The notes under the pieces were generated by a model that saw only the letters and a list, made by a program, of their open reading frames with translations, did not search any database and was not told the DNA's origin. A stretch of 64,000 nucleotides of DNA from positions 28,886,573 to 28,950,572 of the forward strand of contig OZ024940.1 of NCBI GenBank assembly GCA_964017235.1, written 5' to 3'. Shown here one piece after another: positions 24,051-36,560 of this stretch. This stretch comes from Sabellastarte sp. h YS-2021. Its lineage: Eukaryota > Annelida > Polychaeta > Sabellida > Sabellidae. Position 1 is the first letter of the stretch, and each line of letters starts with the position of its first letter. The position numbers and the translations under genes were made by a program.

Positions 24051-24574
24051 CTGCAACTTGGATAAAAGTGAACAATTTTATATAATAAAGCAGCCTAGAA
24101 AGTGTAGCAATTGTTATCAATGAAATAATTAATTCCTTGAAATTGTTTGCACACTTTAACAAGTGGGTTACTCAAAAATGTACAGGACAAATAGCCTTAA
24201 TAGTCTTTTCAAGACCTTTTTTATTTTTTATTTATTTTGAGACAGGATTCGATTAAAGTAGGCTATTGTTGATATCTCAGGCTACTAACAAATCGTGCTA
24301 CAAACTGATACTGTTGATACTGTAATGTAACATGTGTTTTAAGATTTGCGTTTCTTGTTTTTAACTGTTATGGACATTCGTATGAATATGCTTACAAGAT
24401 AATCTGATATTACATTACTAAATGTTTAATAAATATAATCAAGAACTTACTGCATATGTGTATGATTTTGAAATTACTTAAAGTTTAGTTATTGCTACAT
24501 TTGATTTGGTGTATATATTCAGAAAATAAAATCACTGAAGGTTACAAACTGTCAATGCTATGTTTCACTGGGCT
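24051..24574. other. Intergenic, no feature recognised
   Basis: AT-rich sequence without a supported exon or repeat. Confidence 0.5.
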
Positions 24575-25560
24575 GGTTTTCACGAAGGGTCTTAGACTTT
24601 GCCAGGTCTTTGGCTTAAATGTGGTCTTAAAGTTGAGACTTTTGTCTCAGTTAAGTTTTATCTTAAATCCGTATTCAGAAAAAGGGGACTTGGCTGGACT
24701 TTTGTCTTAACTACTTAAGACCACCAATATAAAAGTCACACCTGCCATCCAATCAGATCTTTGTAAAAATGCAATTTGTGAGTTTGTTGTAAAGTCAAGA
24801 CTATGTAAGGTCAAGGCTATGAGTCTATGTAAAAAATTCCATATTTAAGACCACTTTCAAATATTTAAGCCTCCCACTTGCCAGTCTTAAAGTTGAACCC
24901 TTGGCTAAGCCTAAGTCCGGTCTTAACTTCTTTGTGAATACCGCTAAGCCTAAGACAAAAGGTTTGGTAGTTTTTGGGCCCAGGGCCCGTATTCACGAAA
25001 GGTCTTAGGCTTAAAGTTTAACTTTTGTCTCAAGTTTCTGCCCCAAAACTGCTAAAACTTTTGTCTTAGGCTTAGTGGTATTCACAAAGAATTTAAGACA
25101 GGTCTTTAGCTTAGCCAAGGGCTCAACTTTAAGACTGGTTGGTAGTGGGCTTAAATTTTGTAAAGAGGACTTAAATATGGCCACAATAAACTTTTCTCCA
25201 CTTCAAAATTTGAAATGGCTGTAAATAAAGTATAATTATACAGAACACCTCACTAAAGTAGTCTTTGGGAAGTTTATATGTGGTAACAAGGTTTTCCATT
25301 TCAACACAGCACTTTTCCTTAGATAAAATGCATTAAATGAAGGATATATGTCACTAATAGTATAGTTTGAATAGAAAAGAAAGGTCACATGACACAGAAA
25401 ACTACTGTGGTTATATGATAATCTTGGACTTAGCTAAGTCACCCTTTGTGAATACGGTTTTAAGACAAAACTTAGCTGAGACAAAAGTCTTAACTTTAAG
25501 ACTTGGTTTAAACCTAAGACCTGGCTAAGTCTAACACCTTTCGTGAATACAGGCCCCTGG
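24575..25560. mobile_element. Two adjoining foldback elements
   Basis: The first runs from TTTTCACGAAGGGTCTTAG to CTTTGTGAATACCG (about 24575-24950). The second runs from GCCCGTATTCACGAAAGG to CCTTTCGTGAATACAGGCCC (about 24980-25560). Both are filled with CTTAAG/CTAAGT words in both orientations and belong to the family seen at 2354-2902 and 38255-38827. They are non-coding. Confidence 0.65.
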
Positions 25561-26816
25561 TGTATAATCTGATCTTTCATACATTATCAAGAATTTCTCT
25601 ATTTCCTCTCAACAGGTGTTGCTTTGTTCATTAATAATCATGCTTTATAACTGTATAATACAAACTGGACCCCTGAAATGAGTGTACTTTATTATCTACC
25701 ACGTCTTGTATTTGGTTTAATTTGGGGAGATCTAGAACAAGTTTTTTGTTTGCATACTTACTATGCAAACATTACAAATTCGTCTCCAAGTGTTGACTTT
25801 AAAGTTATATTTTAGTAACTATGAAACCTACAAATATACTATAACTATCTTAAGGAAGGAAGTTTTTACAGAGAATCTGCTCATTTCTGCTGCACAAAAA
25901 TCTCTGGAGAAATGGTGTAGAAATCTGTGGTTATAGATTTAAGTTTCTATATTCACTGGTGCATACTGCACTGTAAACCACCGGGCATCGGCAAGTAACT
26001 ACCAACTTTCCAACATGAAGTGCCCGGCCCAAGATTCGAACCCTGGGGCCTCAGAGGTTGGAGGCAAGAACTCTTACCACTACACCACCGAGCTCCCTGA
26101 TACAGTTCTCAAACCTTGTCCTTTATTGCTACAATGTTTGACACATTGACAGAGGCAAAACAAAATAACATGCCAAGGTTCATTTTGAAAGTTCAGATCT
26201 GACCTTTGACCCCTTCTTCAAGGTCAAACGGAGATTGAAACCGTTGTATTTTGCATCTTATTGCTCCAAGATTTCACTGTACCTGACCATATCCAGTCAG
26301 GATATGTTGAATTGAATTGTCACAATTTCTAGTTAGTACGTACCTTGGCAGAGGTACGCATTAAGCAACTCTTGTTATATATTTATTTTCACTATTTAAA
26401 GCATACTACATTAAAAGCTGTGGCCCAAAATGGGGTCAAGTTACAGTAATGTAATCCAAGAAGGTAACGATAATTTACAATCATTTAGCCATAGTGGGTC
26501 ATAAGTTATAATTCTACCCAAATTAGTTACAATATCAGTCACATCACGCATTACACATTTAATATTGTAACATTAAGCTTTTACCAACACTGTACCATTG
26601 ACATGGGTATGTCACAGAGTGCTAATATATACCCAAAGAATCTTTTATCATATAGTGCAAGTTTGTGCTCAACTTATAAAAGGTGAAAATCATTAGTAGA
26701 AGAATGGGCTCAGGTCAGATTCTGCCTTCATTTCTAGTATCTACATTAATCCCTAGAGCAGAGACCTCGTAAGAACTGGGATATATTCAAGTGGTCAGAA
26801 TACTTCTAAAAGTGCT
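25561..26816. other. Intergenic with a truncated SINE
   Basis: Apart from the SINE fragment at 25950-26098, the stretch 26110-26360 contains TGACCTTTGACCCC / CAAGGTCAAACG, possibly a distant relative of the 145-bp repeat. No gene is seen. Confidence 0.45.
25950..26098 (-). repeat. SINE, subfamily 2, antisense, tail half missing
   Basis: CACTGGTGCATACTGCACTG, CAAGTAACTACCAACTTTCC, AAGATTCGAACCC and CACCACCGAGCTCCC are the body, box B and head in reverse complement. The tail and distal body are absent. Confidence 0.8.
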
Positions 26817-26827
26817 CAACACATGTG

Positions 26828-27060
26828 TTTATTTATTTATTTATTTGGGGTTTTACGTCGCTTTCAACACTGTACAGGTCATATCACGACAGGGTAGTTG
26901 GAAGGGCAGAGGAAACTAGTACATACAGTTCGTTAGGTTTCTGTACTGTAAACTGCCGACCAACAGCAAGCAACTACCAGCTTTCCCACTTGAGGCCGTG
27001 ATGGGGATCAAACCCGGGCCTCAGAGGTGGAAGGCGAGAGTGTTACCACTCTGCCACTGC
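26828..27060 (-). repeat. SINE, subfamily 1, antisense, with perfect duplication
   Basis: Flanked by the exact 11-bp duplication CAACACATGTG at 26817-26827 and 27061-27071. The tail is (TTTA)n, GGGGTTTTACGTCGC follows, and the head ends CTCTGCCACTGC, lacking the last GGCCCC. Confidence 0.92.
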
Positions 27061-27071
27061 CAACACATGTG

Positions 27072-28359
27072 ACCCGCACTCTTTGCCATATCAATCCATA
27101 CAGAAGTCCCTGCCCATGGGTCAGATGGAGCAAGGGTCTGGGTCAAGAAATTGAAATCAAAATAGTGAGGGGATGGTCCTGGTGAGCCATGGCCTGCCTA
27201 GATCCTTAACAACACAGTATTTACATCCTAAAGACCTCCCAGGAACTGAAATATATTCAATGGGTCAGGAAACTGCTGGATGTGTTAAACACAATTCATC
27301 CAAACACTCTACATCAATCAAAGGAGACCTACCTGTCTTTGGGTTAGGAAGACAGGAGTCAAGGTCCAGAAATCCAAACAAAAGTGTCACCTCAATCCTG
27401 GTTGTATCAAGTACGAGATCACTTGGCAAATCTGTACAAGTGGAGGGTTGAAGGGACAAAATTAAATGCTGCCTGTGAGCGTGGCTGCCAATGTTAATGT
27501 GACTCTAACTTACACATTGGGGTGAAGAGTGAATAGCCTTGGCTCTGAAAGGAAGTAGCTGATAAACAATCTAACAAATCTAATAATCAGGCGGTCTGAA
27601 GTCAAAGATTTGAAGTTAGCATTAAACTGCGATAGCACTTTGTCTATTCGGTTTTCACCTGGCTACATTAATGGGACAACTCTTAGTCAATATGTTTATG
27701 TATACGTAATTCTAATTTTAATTGGACTTTTAAAGCACTTTATCTCCTCTATTCAAAGTGGACTCTTATCCACAAACAGAAGTAAAACAGTCAAACAATT
27801 TCAGTGTCCAAGGACAGAAAGAGGTCAAACACCAGAGAAAGCCAGGGGGTAATTAAGACTAAAGTGGGTATGCCTTGGTGTGCAGGTAGGTACTTGTTTG
27901 TGTGTAGTGGATTATGGTTATGATATAGTGTGTATTGAGTCTGTAAGCTGACTGAAATTAAGATCACAAGTATATTTCTTACTTTGTGTTATGTTTACAG
28001 ACATTTTACCTTATTTACATGCCACTGTACTGAATAGTTGAAAATATGTTCAGTACACTCATTACTGCATGTCTCCATTGTGTGTGTGTTTATATAGATT
28101 TGACAGATGTTGGGATAGCCCCTCTAAGCTATATTTAGAAAACTTCTCACGCATGTGCAGAGCAATATCAAGTTCTGGCAGTTGATATTCATTTACACAG
28201 CACAAAAACAGAGGAGTCTAGACTTGCTCCAAGTCTTTATATTTCTTATTCCACCAAATGTGACATACTCTATGAATTAATGCTAGGGTCTTGGACCACA
28301 GAGAATGCCAGGGATATGTAAGACTAAGGTGGGTAAGCCTTGGTGTACATGTAAGTTTT
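27072..28359. other. Unassigned sequence with possible repeat remnants
   Basis: 27100-27480 has open frames on both strands and internal similarity to 26755-26815 (GGAACTG-ATATATTCAA, GGGTCAG), which suggests an old degenerate repeat and not a gene. 27780-27880 resembles the sequence after the LINE fragment and may be a LINE 3' end. Confidence 0.35.
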
Positions 28360-28840
28360 TTCAGGCGCTTTCTGCAAGAGGCTAAGGAGGGGGACGCACG
28401 AATCTCATCAAGAAGAGCCTTCGAAACAGTGGGAGCATCAAATGCAAAACTATAAGCAACTGTTTGACCGATTTGTAGAATGAAGGTTGGAACTTTGGAA
28501 TGACAAGGAAATTACCACCACTCTGACTGTACATGGTACTGTAGGAACTGCTGTAGGAAGAGATATATGGAGCAAAGTACTTGGGAAAACCGGTGTGAAG
28601 GAACTTCTAAACAAGGGTGGCTGTTTTAAAGACTGAGCGATGTTCAACAGGAAGCCAATGCAGTTTCTTAAGAGCATGAGTTATGCTAGTATACTGGTAT
28701 TTGATATGATTCTAGCTGCACTGTTTTGGATACACTGTAATTTACTGTAGATTAAACTTAGAGAGACTCCTGAAAAGTGAGTTGCAGTAATCCAACCAAC
28801 TACTAACAAGAGCATTGGCCACAAGTACAAAAGTATCATG
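28360..28840 (-). pseudogene. Decayed non-LTR retrotransposon (LINE) RT C-terminal fragment
   Basis: On the minus strand, broken frames carry motifs of the C-terminal region of L2/CR1-type LINE ORF2 proteins: KLQCIQNSAARII, and after a frame change HTGFP-type and SGGN-type strings. The relatively GC-rich 3' portion continues in a third frame. Frameshifts and stops show that it is dead. Similar 3'-end sequence without the coding part recurs at 27780 and 15060. Such LINEs can supply the machinery for SINE movement, but no link to these SINEs is shown. Confidence 0.65.
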
Positions 28841-29149
28841 AGTAAGCCATGTCTAAAATCACAGACTTGCAAAAAACAGCATTCTAAAGTAGAAATAAAG
28901 AAAGTTAATGCATTTGCCAAAGCCCAGCCATAGCTCAAGTAGAGTGGAGGGGAAAACTCCCAATATCACACATTAGTGAAAATCAACACCTTGAGTGACT
29001 GTTTTATAGGATAACTGGTAGAAGATCAACTATTTCAAATTCACAGACTTGTGTACACCCAGCATGCAACTCATGAATAGTAATGAGGAAGTCTGAGTTT
29101 CGAACATCAGGTTGTTGTCGCTGTGAAGTTGAGGACTGAAGACAAACAA

Positions 29150-30003
29150 AGAATAATGAGGAATCAACCAAGAATTACATTTAAGTCTAAGAAAAATTCT
29201 ATGCTTAGAATTTTCTTATTCTTAGAATAAAAACCTAGTCACAAACGAATTCTTAGCCAAGAATAATTCTAAGAATAGAAGTGAGAAATGTATGCAATTC
29301 TTAGAATTTTTCTTAGACTAAGTGTAATTCTTACAAACATTCTGAGAATCTTTGAGAATACAGATCTTGGCATATGTGAACAGAAAGTCAGAAATTTTTA
29401 AAATACATGTAATATAAAGAGGCTGCATCTTATTACAGCACATGCAATGGACAACTTAATGTGTTTTATTTATTTATTTGGGGTTTTACGTTGCTTTCAA
29501 CACACTGTACAGGTCATATCACGACGGGTAGTTGGAAGGGCAAAGGAAACCAGTACATACAGTTCGCTAGGGTTCTGTACTGTAAACTGCTGACCAACGG
29601 CAAGCAACTACCAGCTTTCCCACTTAAGGCCATCACGGGGATCGAACCCCAGCCTCAGAGGTGGGAGGCAAGAGTGTTACCACTCTGCCACCGTGGCCCC
29701 CTAACTTAATGTGTAACACTCTGTTCTAGATGTCGATTTGCAATCATTTGCTGCACCATAATCACCAAAGCAACCATTGTTCTTAAGTTAAGCATCCTAT
29801 GTGCCAGTCTTAGATTTAAATCAAATTCTTGGAATATTCTAGCAATAAGAGTTTTGTGAATAGCAAATTCTTATTTTTAGAAAAATTCTAAGAATAAAAA
29901 CCATTGTGAATAGGAACATTGTTATTCTTAGAATTTTTCTAAGAAAAACGGCAATTCTAAGAAAAATTCTAAGAATAAGAATCTTTGTGAATACGGGCCC
30001 TGG
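29150..30003. mobile_element. Foldback element rich in TTCTTAGAAT words, split by a SINE
   Basis: Dozens of TTCTTAGAATT / AATTCTAAGAA words in both orientations occupy 29166-29360 and 29780-30000. It ends in TTTGTGAATACGGGCCC, the same kind of end as the other foldback elements. A SINE at 29464-29702 interrupts it. It is non-coding. Confidence 0.6.
29464..29702 (-). repeat. SINE, subfamily 1, antisense, nested
   Basis: The exact 11-bp duplication AACTTAATGTG lies at 29453-29463 and 29703-29713. Box B complement GGGATCGAACCCC and head complement TGCCACCGTGGCCCC are well preserved. It sits inside a foldback element. Confidence 0.92.
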
Positions 30004-30204
30004 GTATAAGCTCTTGTAAACAATACACTGCATAAACAGAGCCTACCTGAAGGCTAAGATACCAATGCCATTTCTCCATGCATTGGGGAAAGAAATCACA
30101 CAGAATGTACTACACAAAAGGTGGGCCCACAAACAAGGCTGGGAGATGTGAACACACTGTCTAGACACTGGAGAAGTAGTCCATTCCTAACAAATGGCTT
30201 GTTG

Positions 30205-30340
30205 CTCTAGTTCAATAAGGATGGTTTTGAAAATACATGTGAGAGGATTTCAGTGCTATACTTGTTGGCAGTTTGACAGTACACTATGGGATAGCTCATA
30301 ATACTCCACATTTTAACTGTTAAGGTAGGTATTCTTATTT
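30205..30340 (+). repeat. Dispersed block ending in a donor-like site
   Basis: Matches 51880-51985 in TTTTGAAAATAC, TATGGGATAG-TCAT and AACTGTTAAGGTAGG. See the family entry at 51690-51990. The copy has no open frame across it. Confidence 0.5.
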
Positions 30341-30558
30341 TAAATCTTTAAAACCTGAAGCTAAAAGATTCCAAGTCACTTTTGTGAAACACTCATATTC
30401 TTCTGTTTGATAAATCGCATGAGGAACCAGGAAGTTGCCACAAGTAATTTGTCTGAGTACTGTACTGTATATTAATACATGTATTTTTAAAGAATTGTTA
30501 TTGGAAATAGAGGAACAAATTATATAGATTAGTTTTCCTTACAGTATGTAGTGCTATT

Positions 30559-30795
30559 TATTTACTTATTTATTTGGAGTTTTCGTCGCTTTCAACACTG
30601 TACAGGTCATATCATGACGCGTAATTGGAAGGGCAGAGGAAACCAGTACATACAGTTGGTCAAGGTTCTGTACTGTATACTGCTGACCAGCGACAAGCAA
30701 CTACCAGCTTTCTCACTTGAGGTAGGACCGGGAAATGAAATCTGACCTCAGAGGTGGGAGGCGAGAGGGTTACAACTATGCCACCGTGGCCCCCT
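30559..30795 (-). repeat. SINE, subfamily 1, antisense
   Basis: TTATTTATTTGGAGTTTTCG at the left and CTATGCCACCGTGGCCCCC at the right. Only a short duplicated flank (TGCTATT) is visible. It is more diverged than the others, with a damaged box B. Confidence 0.82.
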
Positions 30796-30917
30796 TGCTA
30801 TTCCTTATTCTCACCCACTATCAGTTGGTCAAGTAAAAACCCTTATCAGGACAAGGGAAGATGGAGTGGCCACTCGAAAACCATCGGAATAGAGTGGTAA
30901 CAGAGTGGCAGAGTGAC

Positions 30918-31141
30918 AGAGTGGCAGAGTGGTAACGCTCTCGCCTCCCACCTCTGAGGCCAGGGTTCGATTCCCGGCATGGCCTCAAGTGGGAAAGCTG
31001 GTAGTTGCTTGCCGTTGGTTGGCAGTTAACAGCACAGAACCCTGACAGACTCAATGTACTGGTTTCCTCTGCCCTTCCAACTGCCCGTCGTGATATAACC
31101 TGTACAGTGTTGATAGCAACGTAAAACCCCAAATAAATAAA
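30918..31141 (+). repeat. SINE, subfamily 1, with GTGGCAGA expansion at its 5' end
   Basis: Head GTGGCAGAGTGGTAACGCTC, box B GGTTCGATTCCC, and tail AAACCCCAAATAAATAAAT. Just before it, AGAGTGGCAGAGTGACAGAGTGGC repeats box-A-like sequence, so the 5' boundary is uncertain. It lies head to head with the SINE at 30559-30795. Confidence 0.85.
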
Positions 31142-32233
31142 TTTAGTTTTTAAGTGAATATGACTGAAGTCTGTTTGTCTCAGTAGTCAAACATTATTTC
31201 AAAATATTCCACTTTATTTTTCAATAAAAAAATCCAGGTATAAAATAATTAAACTGAGCTGAACTTATTTTTACTTTTCTGTAGAGTATACTGAAAATAG
31301 CTGGACAAATTTCAATGAGTTCTTGTGTGTATATGCAACTGGCCCTACAGAAGGGCCCTACATTAGGGTGACCTGAAACTCCCAGTAACAACAAAATTCT
31401 TTTGTTCTTATTAACTGTATTTTCTAAATATAAAAGCTTTTATCTCAAACAGGGAAGAGAAAACCAGTTTGAAATGTTAATATTATATTCAAAGGTGATT
31501 GGGTCTTGGAAACAACAATCAGATATATTTTTGTCAGTATAGTTGAAGCATACATTTATCATATGATATTTTTGAGTGAAATTTTCAACAAAACTTCCAT
31601 GAATTTATAATAAGAATGATTAAGTCTTGAGTCTTGATGATTTATAAATATTTACTTGTCTTTTAAATATTTCTTTCACTTTTAAATAATCATTTACAGC
31701 AGTTCGAAATTGTTTTGTAAAACGATAAACTTTTCTTTTACCAAGACCCTCAACTAAGGATTCTTATACAACTGTCATTAAAACATAATTTATATGCAAA
31801 CCCATCTGAAACAGGATGCACTAAAATACCGCTGAAAAGTTTTCCAATGTTAGAGTAAGAAATCTAAAATTCGCCAGAAATCTAAAATTCGCCACCTCTA
31901 AAACCACAGTTAATTCTATGCAGAAAATGATGCTTTGTCGTAAACTTGATATATGTCATTTCAAAAAGCCTTGATTTACTATACATTCAACAAATCTCAC
32001 AAATTCCACATGTGGCGAATTTCAGGTGTGTGGCAAATTTTAGATATCTTACTCTAGCATTTTCGCAATGACACTCATAAAAACTGATGTAAGCTTTCCA
32101 GGAAATGATGCAAATTTTGTGTAGGCTTTGTGCACATGCGTACACCACAACAAAATATGTTAATATCATCTAGGATGAATGTTTCCTGTGAAAAATGCTT
32201 GCTACATGACAGAGTATGTTATGTGCCAAGAAT
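31142..32233. other. Intergenic, no feature recognised
   Basis: AT-rich. A short inverted pair around AAATCTAAAATTCGCC (31860-31890) and GGCAAATTTTAGAT (about 32030-32045) suggests a small foldback element. Confidence 0.4.
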
Positions 32234-32725
32234 AGCCTTGCCCAAGGCTCAAATTTGCATGATATTTATTTTTCCAAACATGCACACAGATATCCAGTTT
32301 TCATAAAGCACCCATACATGGTATGACATAGAATCTTATCAGACAGAGGTCTTATCTTTCTCTTAGCCATATACCTGTAAAAGTCAGTACATCTATGAGT
32401 ACATTAACTGAAACTCCATTATCTGAACTGAAAATTTCTCCTAACTGCAAAGAAACTTGAGCCTTCAGCAAGACATTGCCAAGTATAGACCTTTCCATCA
32501 AACAAAGGCAGTTTTCAGTCACGTGATGACACTTAGGCAAACGGAGATTTACTGTGTGTAGGTTTCTACAGTGATTCTAGTGCAGACTCTGTGTTTTTTA
32601 TGTGGAATTAAAATGAAAACTGAACGTATTTATGCATGTTTTGAAAACACGTGAAAAGATTTTCAGAGTGATATTTATTGAAAATTTTGCAGTCTGGGAA
32701 CGTTCATCACATTCATCATTTCAAC
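32234..32725 (+). repeat. Dispersed repeat block, long copy
   Basis: Starts CCTTGCCCAAGGCTCAAATTT, contains GTCAGTACATCTATGAGT and CTGCAAAGAAACTTGAGCC (compare 51740-51830), and ends in TGAAAACACGTGAAAAG...CATTTCAACTTTTACG. The donor-like end seen in other copies is degraded here. Confidence 0.5.
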
Positions 32726-33237
32726 TTTTACGACAAAACCTTTTGTGTAGTTTAAATTTAAGGTCACCTTAAAGTCTCTAAAATAGCCACAGAGACCCAG
32801 TTTATGGAGATTTTGCCACTTTTAAGTCTATAGCTGTCAAGCGATGTGAGTGATGCAGCTGAAATTTGGGAATCTGGAAAATATATGATTATGTTCTGTT
32901 TACATGTGAGATAGATTAAAGCTTTAAATATATGATTAACCTGTGTATGGGGCCATAAATTCCCACCCATGTGACCCTTTTCTACCATTTCCACATATTT
33001 GGTCCTGTAACCTGAAAATGGCAAGTCTGACAAGTCTCTAACTTAGTACATATAACTTCTACATGTAATCTTTGTCTGCGAAAACTTTGAAGTCTTTAAC
33101 TGTAATTTTAAGGTCACCTTAAGGTCTTTAAACTGCACACATACACCCTATTTATTGACTTTTACTACTTTTAAGGCCTACAACTGTCATACTTTGTGAC
33201 TGATACAGCTGAAATCTCACCTGGAAATTTATTACCG

Positions 33238-33725
33238 TAAATGACCTATTTAGCGCACCCGCCCTTGTAACCGCACCCCATTGCTTTTCAAGGCAATATA
33301 CTTGACAACTTCTACAGTACTTGGTGGAAAATTACAGTACTACAGTACAGTAGACCGCGACAGTGCACACTCGCGGCTGGTTACTAAAGGTTTCTAATGA
33401 TCGACTATCCAGCTTAAATCTTACCTTTCTTAATTTTCCTCAATATCCACATATTTTTTATATAATTTACATATTTTTACTTTATAAATTGACATTTTTG
33501 CCATGAATTTCGAGTTTGTTTATTATCTACCGCCATATTTACAGGAAGTGGGTATTTTCGATAGACTCTAAATGTCGGCACACCGTTATTCTTACGGATT
33601 GACCTATATACTTCATCCCGGAAAGTTTTTTATGATGGGGTGCGCTTAAAGGGGAATTTTTTCACCAAAAAATTGACAAAAAAATAGACTTGCCTTAGCG
33701 CACTGTGTGCTAAATAGGTCATTTA
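33238..33725. mobile_element. MITE with near-perfect terminal inverted repeats
   Basis: TAAATGACCTATTTAGCGCAC at the left is matched in inverse by GTGTGCTAAATAGGTCATTTA at the right with one mismatch. The subterminal parts also pair (GCACCCGCCC... and GGGGTGCGCTTAAAG). A TTA duplication is possible. It has no coding capacity, and I do not assign a superfamily. Confidence 0.78.
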
Positions 33726-33808
33726 TGTTAAAATGTTCTCATGTGCAAGCAAACAAGGACTAGAATAATTTCTTGTCATTATGAATGAAATGTTATTATT
33801 ATCCCCAG

Positions 33809-33846
33809 GTAAACAGACTGATATGGGAAATTCAAAGACGTCTAAG
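33809..33846 (+). CDS. Candidate short exon of a charged protein
   Basis: Acceptor TTATTATCCCCAG precedes GTAAACAG..., and the exon ends at AAG before GTTTGA. Entering in phase 1 it reads KQTDMGNSKTSK and leaves in phase 0, matching the next exon. It begins GTAA like the exon at 37769. Evidence is limited to splice sites, phase and composition, and the donor is weak. Confidence 0.4.
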
Positions 33847-34421
33847 GTTTGACATCTGGACTTTGTGGTAGTTCTGGGCATCACTGAGGACAGACATTCT
33901 GCATGACCAAACAAAATGGTACAGCATTTAATATAAAAATAAAATTTCAAGGAAACAATAAATTGAAAATCTTAAATAAAACATTGAACACTGTTTTATA
34001 ATATCAATTCTTTGCTATTGTGTGATTAAATTGTCAAGTCCAGGTAAGTGTAGTCTATTGCTGTGATATTGGGGGGGTTATATTTCATATAAAGATATGG
34101 TTTCAGAAGCAAAAGTAACAAGTGAAAATGTTTGTTGATATAAGGAGTTTTAAAAGATCATTTCAGGTGTTAATAATGACATCCTCATTATTTTGCATTT
34201 AAAAAAAAAGAGTTTACAAAGGTCCCAGGTCCAGAGTTGGTTGCAGATCTTTCCCAGACTAAATCAGTTCTTTGTTAGACCAACACCAGGTTACCATTTA
34301 ATGTAAATTTGTCAAGTAATTTTGTAATTTTTTTGTATCTGTAATGTTGCCAACAAACAAATACACAAACATAATCACAAAACCTCCTTTGGGTAGGTAA
34401 TAAATTATAATTATTTTAAAG

Positions 34422-34493
34422 GACAAGGGAACCACAGCGGATAAAAATGAAGAAAAAGAGGACGAGTCAAATTCAAAGAAGGAAATACAAAAG
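34422..34493 (+). CDS. Exon of a charged, low-complexity protein
   Basis: Twenty-four codons between acceptor TATTTTAAAG and donor AAG/GTGAGG, phase 0 to 0: DKGTTADKNEEKEDESNSKK and then EIQK. The Glu/Lys/Ser composition and the consensus donor support a real exon even though it is short. It joins in frame to the exon at 37219. The protein family is not recognised. It may belong to gene C or to a separate nuclear-type protein gene. Confidence 0.6.
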
Positions 34494-34879
34494 GTGAGGC
34501 ACCCATAAGAAAGGTTGAAAAATATCAATTATTGAAATTTATAATTTGCAATTCATAAATAATCTTTTCACAATAAAATAAAAAAAACAGAAATATTTTA
34601 TCTTAATATATCTTACCTGTAGCCATTTGTCCAATGGAAGCAGGTCCCACTAAATGCCAGAAAATGATGTCCCGAGTTTTACTCTGGCCAGAGTGGTAAT
34701 GTGCTCTTGTTTCCGACAACAAGGAAAGCATGGCGGCTGGTACAGGTGGCTCATGAAAGAACTCAGCACAGTTCCCCTATATATAACACTCGCTAGGATG
34801 CCAATGCCTCCCTTCACTTGCTAGGTTGATATTTTTTTATTTGGCACAAAGAGGAATGATGTGATGTATTTTTAATTAA

Positions 34880-35980
34880 TCTCTTTTGTCCTCTTAAACA
34901 GCATTTTCATCTTTCATAAAGGATCTCGTAAATGTAAGGAGCATGTGGACACATTACGACAAACTTTGATGATCATTCCTGTAGTGCCTGTTGCCATGAA
35001 AAGGGTGATGGGGTAGATCCTTGGTGTATGTGGAGTATGAATGCTTAGCTTGTACTACACCGAGCCCTAGCTGGTTCAACAGCTGGCAATTCCTGACAAG
35101 ATTCCCAAGAAAAAGGCAAACTTGAAGACAGATAAACTGGCTGACCCAGGTTACCACGATTGGCTCTGTAGACATGAAGGATTCTGTGGGTTTGCACACT
35201 TCTCAACCATTAACACTGGGAATTTCTGTCAAACATGAATTTTTAGAGCTTTAAAGAAGAATGGTCAAGACGTTTTGCCTGTGTTTAAAGCATTGCTCAT
35301 TTTAGGATCTCACACCCCTAACAATCCTCACAACCTAAAAGATTTGGATCAAATTTGGATGATGACTCGGAGCCTGCATTTGGTAACACTTTGTCTCATA
35401 TTTTGCTGGGTGATAATCTGGAAGCTCAGAAATGGAGGCATTGGATCAGCTACTTAGGGAGGAAGCTACTTAGGAAGTTACAATTAAGCTACAGTCTATT
35501 CCTACATGGGGGTTGGTACTTCACTCTAGACCAAGGGTACACACAGCCACTTGTTGGAATGACAGCCCCTGGACAGTCAGTAGATTTGTTTATTTGTTGT
35601 TATATGTCGCGTTCAACAGCCAGGGTCATATTGCGAGGGGTAGTTTACAGGTGGAGAAAACCAGTGCATACTGAACTGTAAACCACCGGGCATCAGCAAG
35701 TACTACCAACTTTCCAACTTCAAGCGCCCGGCCCAAGATTCAAACTGGCGGCCTCAGAGGTTGGAGGCAAAAACTCTAACTGCTACACCACTGAGCCCCC
35801 TGGACAGTCAGTAGGAGCCTACCTGTCAGGAAAATCTCTATTGACCTTCCCCGGTGGACTGACTGTGTAGGAAAAGGACATGAATCTGACTTTAGTTGTG
35901 GATTACCCATGTAGATGAAGACAGTCTGTTTGCCTCCACATTTTTGGAGGCATTATGTACCTGCTGCTCATTATGTACCT
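34880..35980 (+). pseudogene. Coding-like debris, possibly a dead transposon
   Basis: Plus-strand frames broken by stops give strings such as CHEKGDGVDPW and SEPAFGNTLSHILLGDN, and the sequence is less AT-rich than its surroundings. A SINE (35584-35801) interrupts it. I do not recognise the family. A retrotransposon or an old gene copy would both fit. Confidence 0.3.
35584..35801 (-). repeat. SINE, subfamily 2, antisense
   Basis: The exact 13-bp duplication GGACAGTCAGTAG lies at 35571-35583 and 35802-35814. TTTGTTTATTTGTTGTTATA at the left, and CACCACTGAGCCCCCT, the head complement, at the right. Confidence 0.9.
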
Positions 35981-36560
35981 GCTGTTTAGAAGTCTTCCAG
36001 ATAAGAAATAGCCCCTCTGTCACTTTCTTTTGGGAAACATTTGAAAACTGACCCCTTGAACTCTAGTTTCCCTATTTAGTTTCCTTCCTTTTGGTGACAC
36101 CCATTACTCCGGACTACCGACTTTTTCAATGCGTTTTTCTAGTCATCAAACTATGTGGCTAATCAAGTTAAAATCCTGAACAAGCCTCTGAGAGGACTTT
36201 CTTTTGCAGAGTGCACATATTTTGCCATGTAACTTAGAAATTTAAATATAATTTAACCTAATTTAAGATTTAAAATGTAATATATATAAAACATATCAAA
36301 ATAGTTATACACTATGTCTGGGGATACAACTTTCCTTTGGCAATTCCTAAGTGATGACCTGCCTGGGGATATATTGGTGCTTAATTGGACATATCTAGCT
36401 TAAATATCACATTCTAAATTGACTTTCCATAATAGGGTTTTTGCAACCAGATTAAATTGTATGTGGGAAATTATATTTCAGCTGTTCAAATGAGGAAAAT
36501 TGCAGAAATTAGGCAGGATTATTTTGGTTGGGGCCAGTAAGTTACATCCATCTGTGGAAG

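Noticed and set aside
29461..31132. Small open reading frames running through SINEs (also near 15467, 17656 and 63372)
   Set aside because: They arise from the shared SINE body and differ only as the SINE copies differ. No independent coding evidence.
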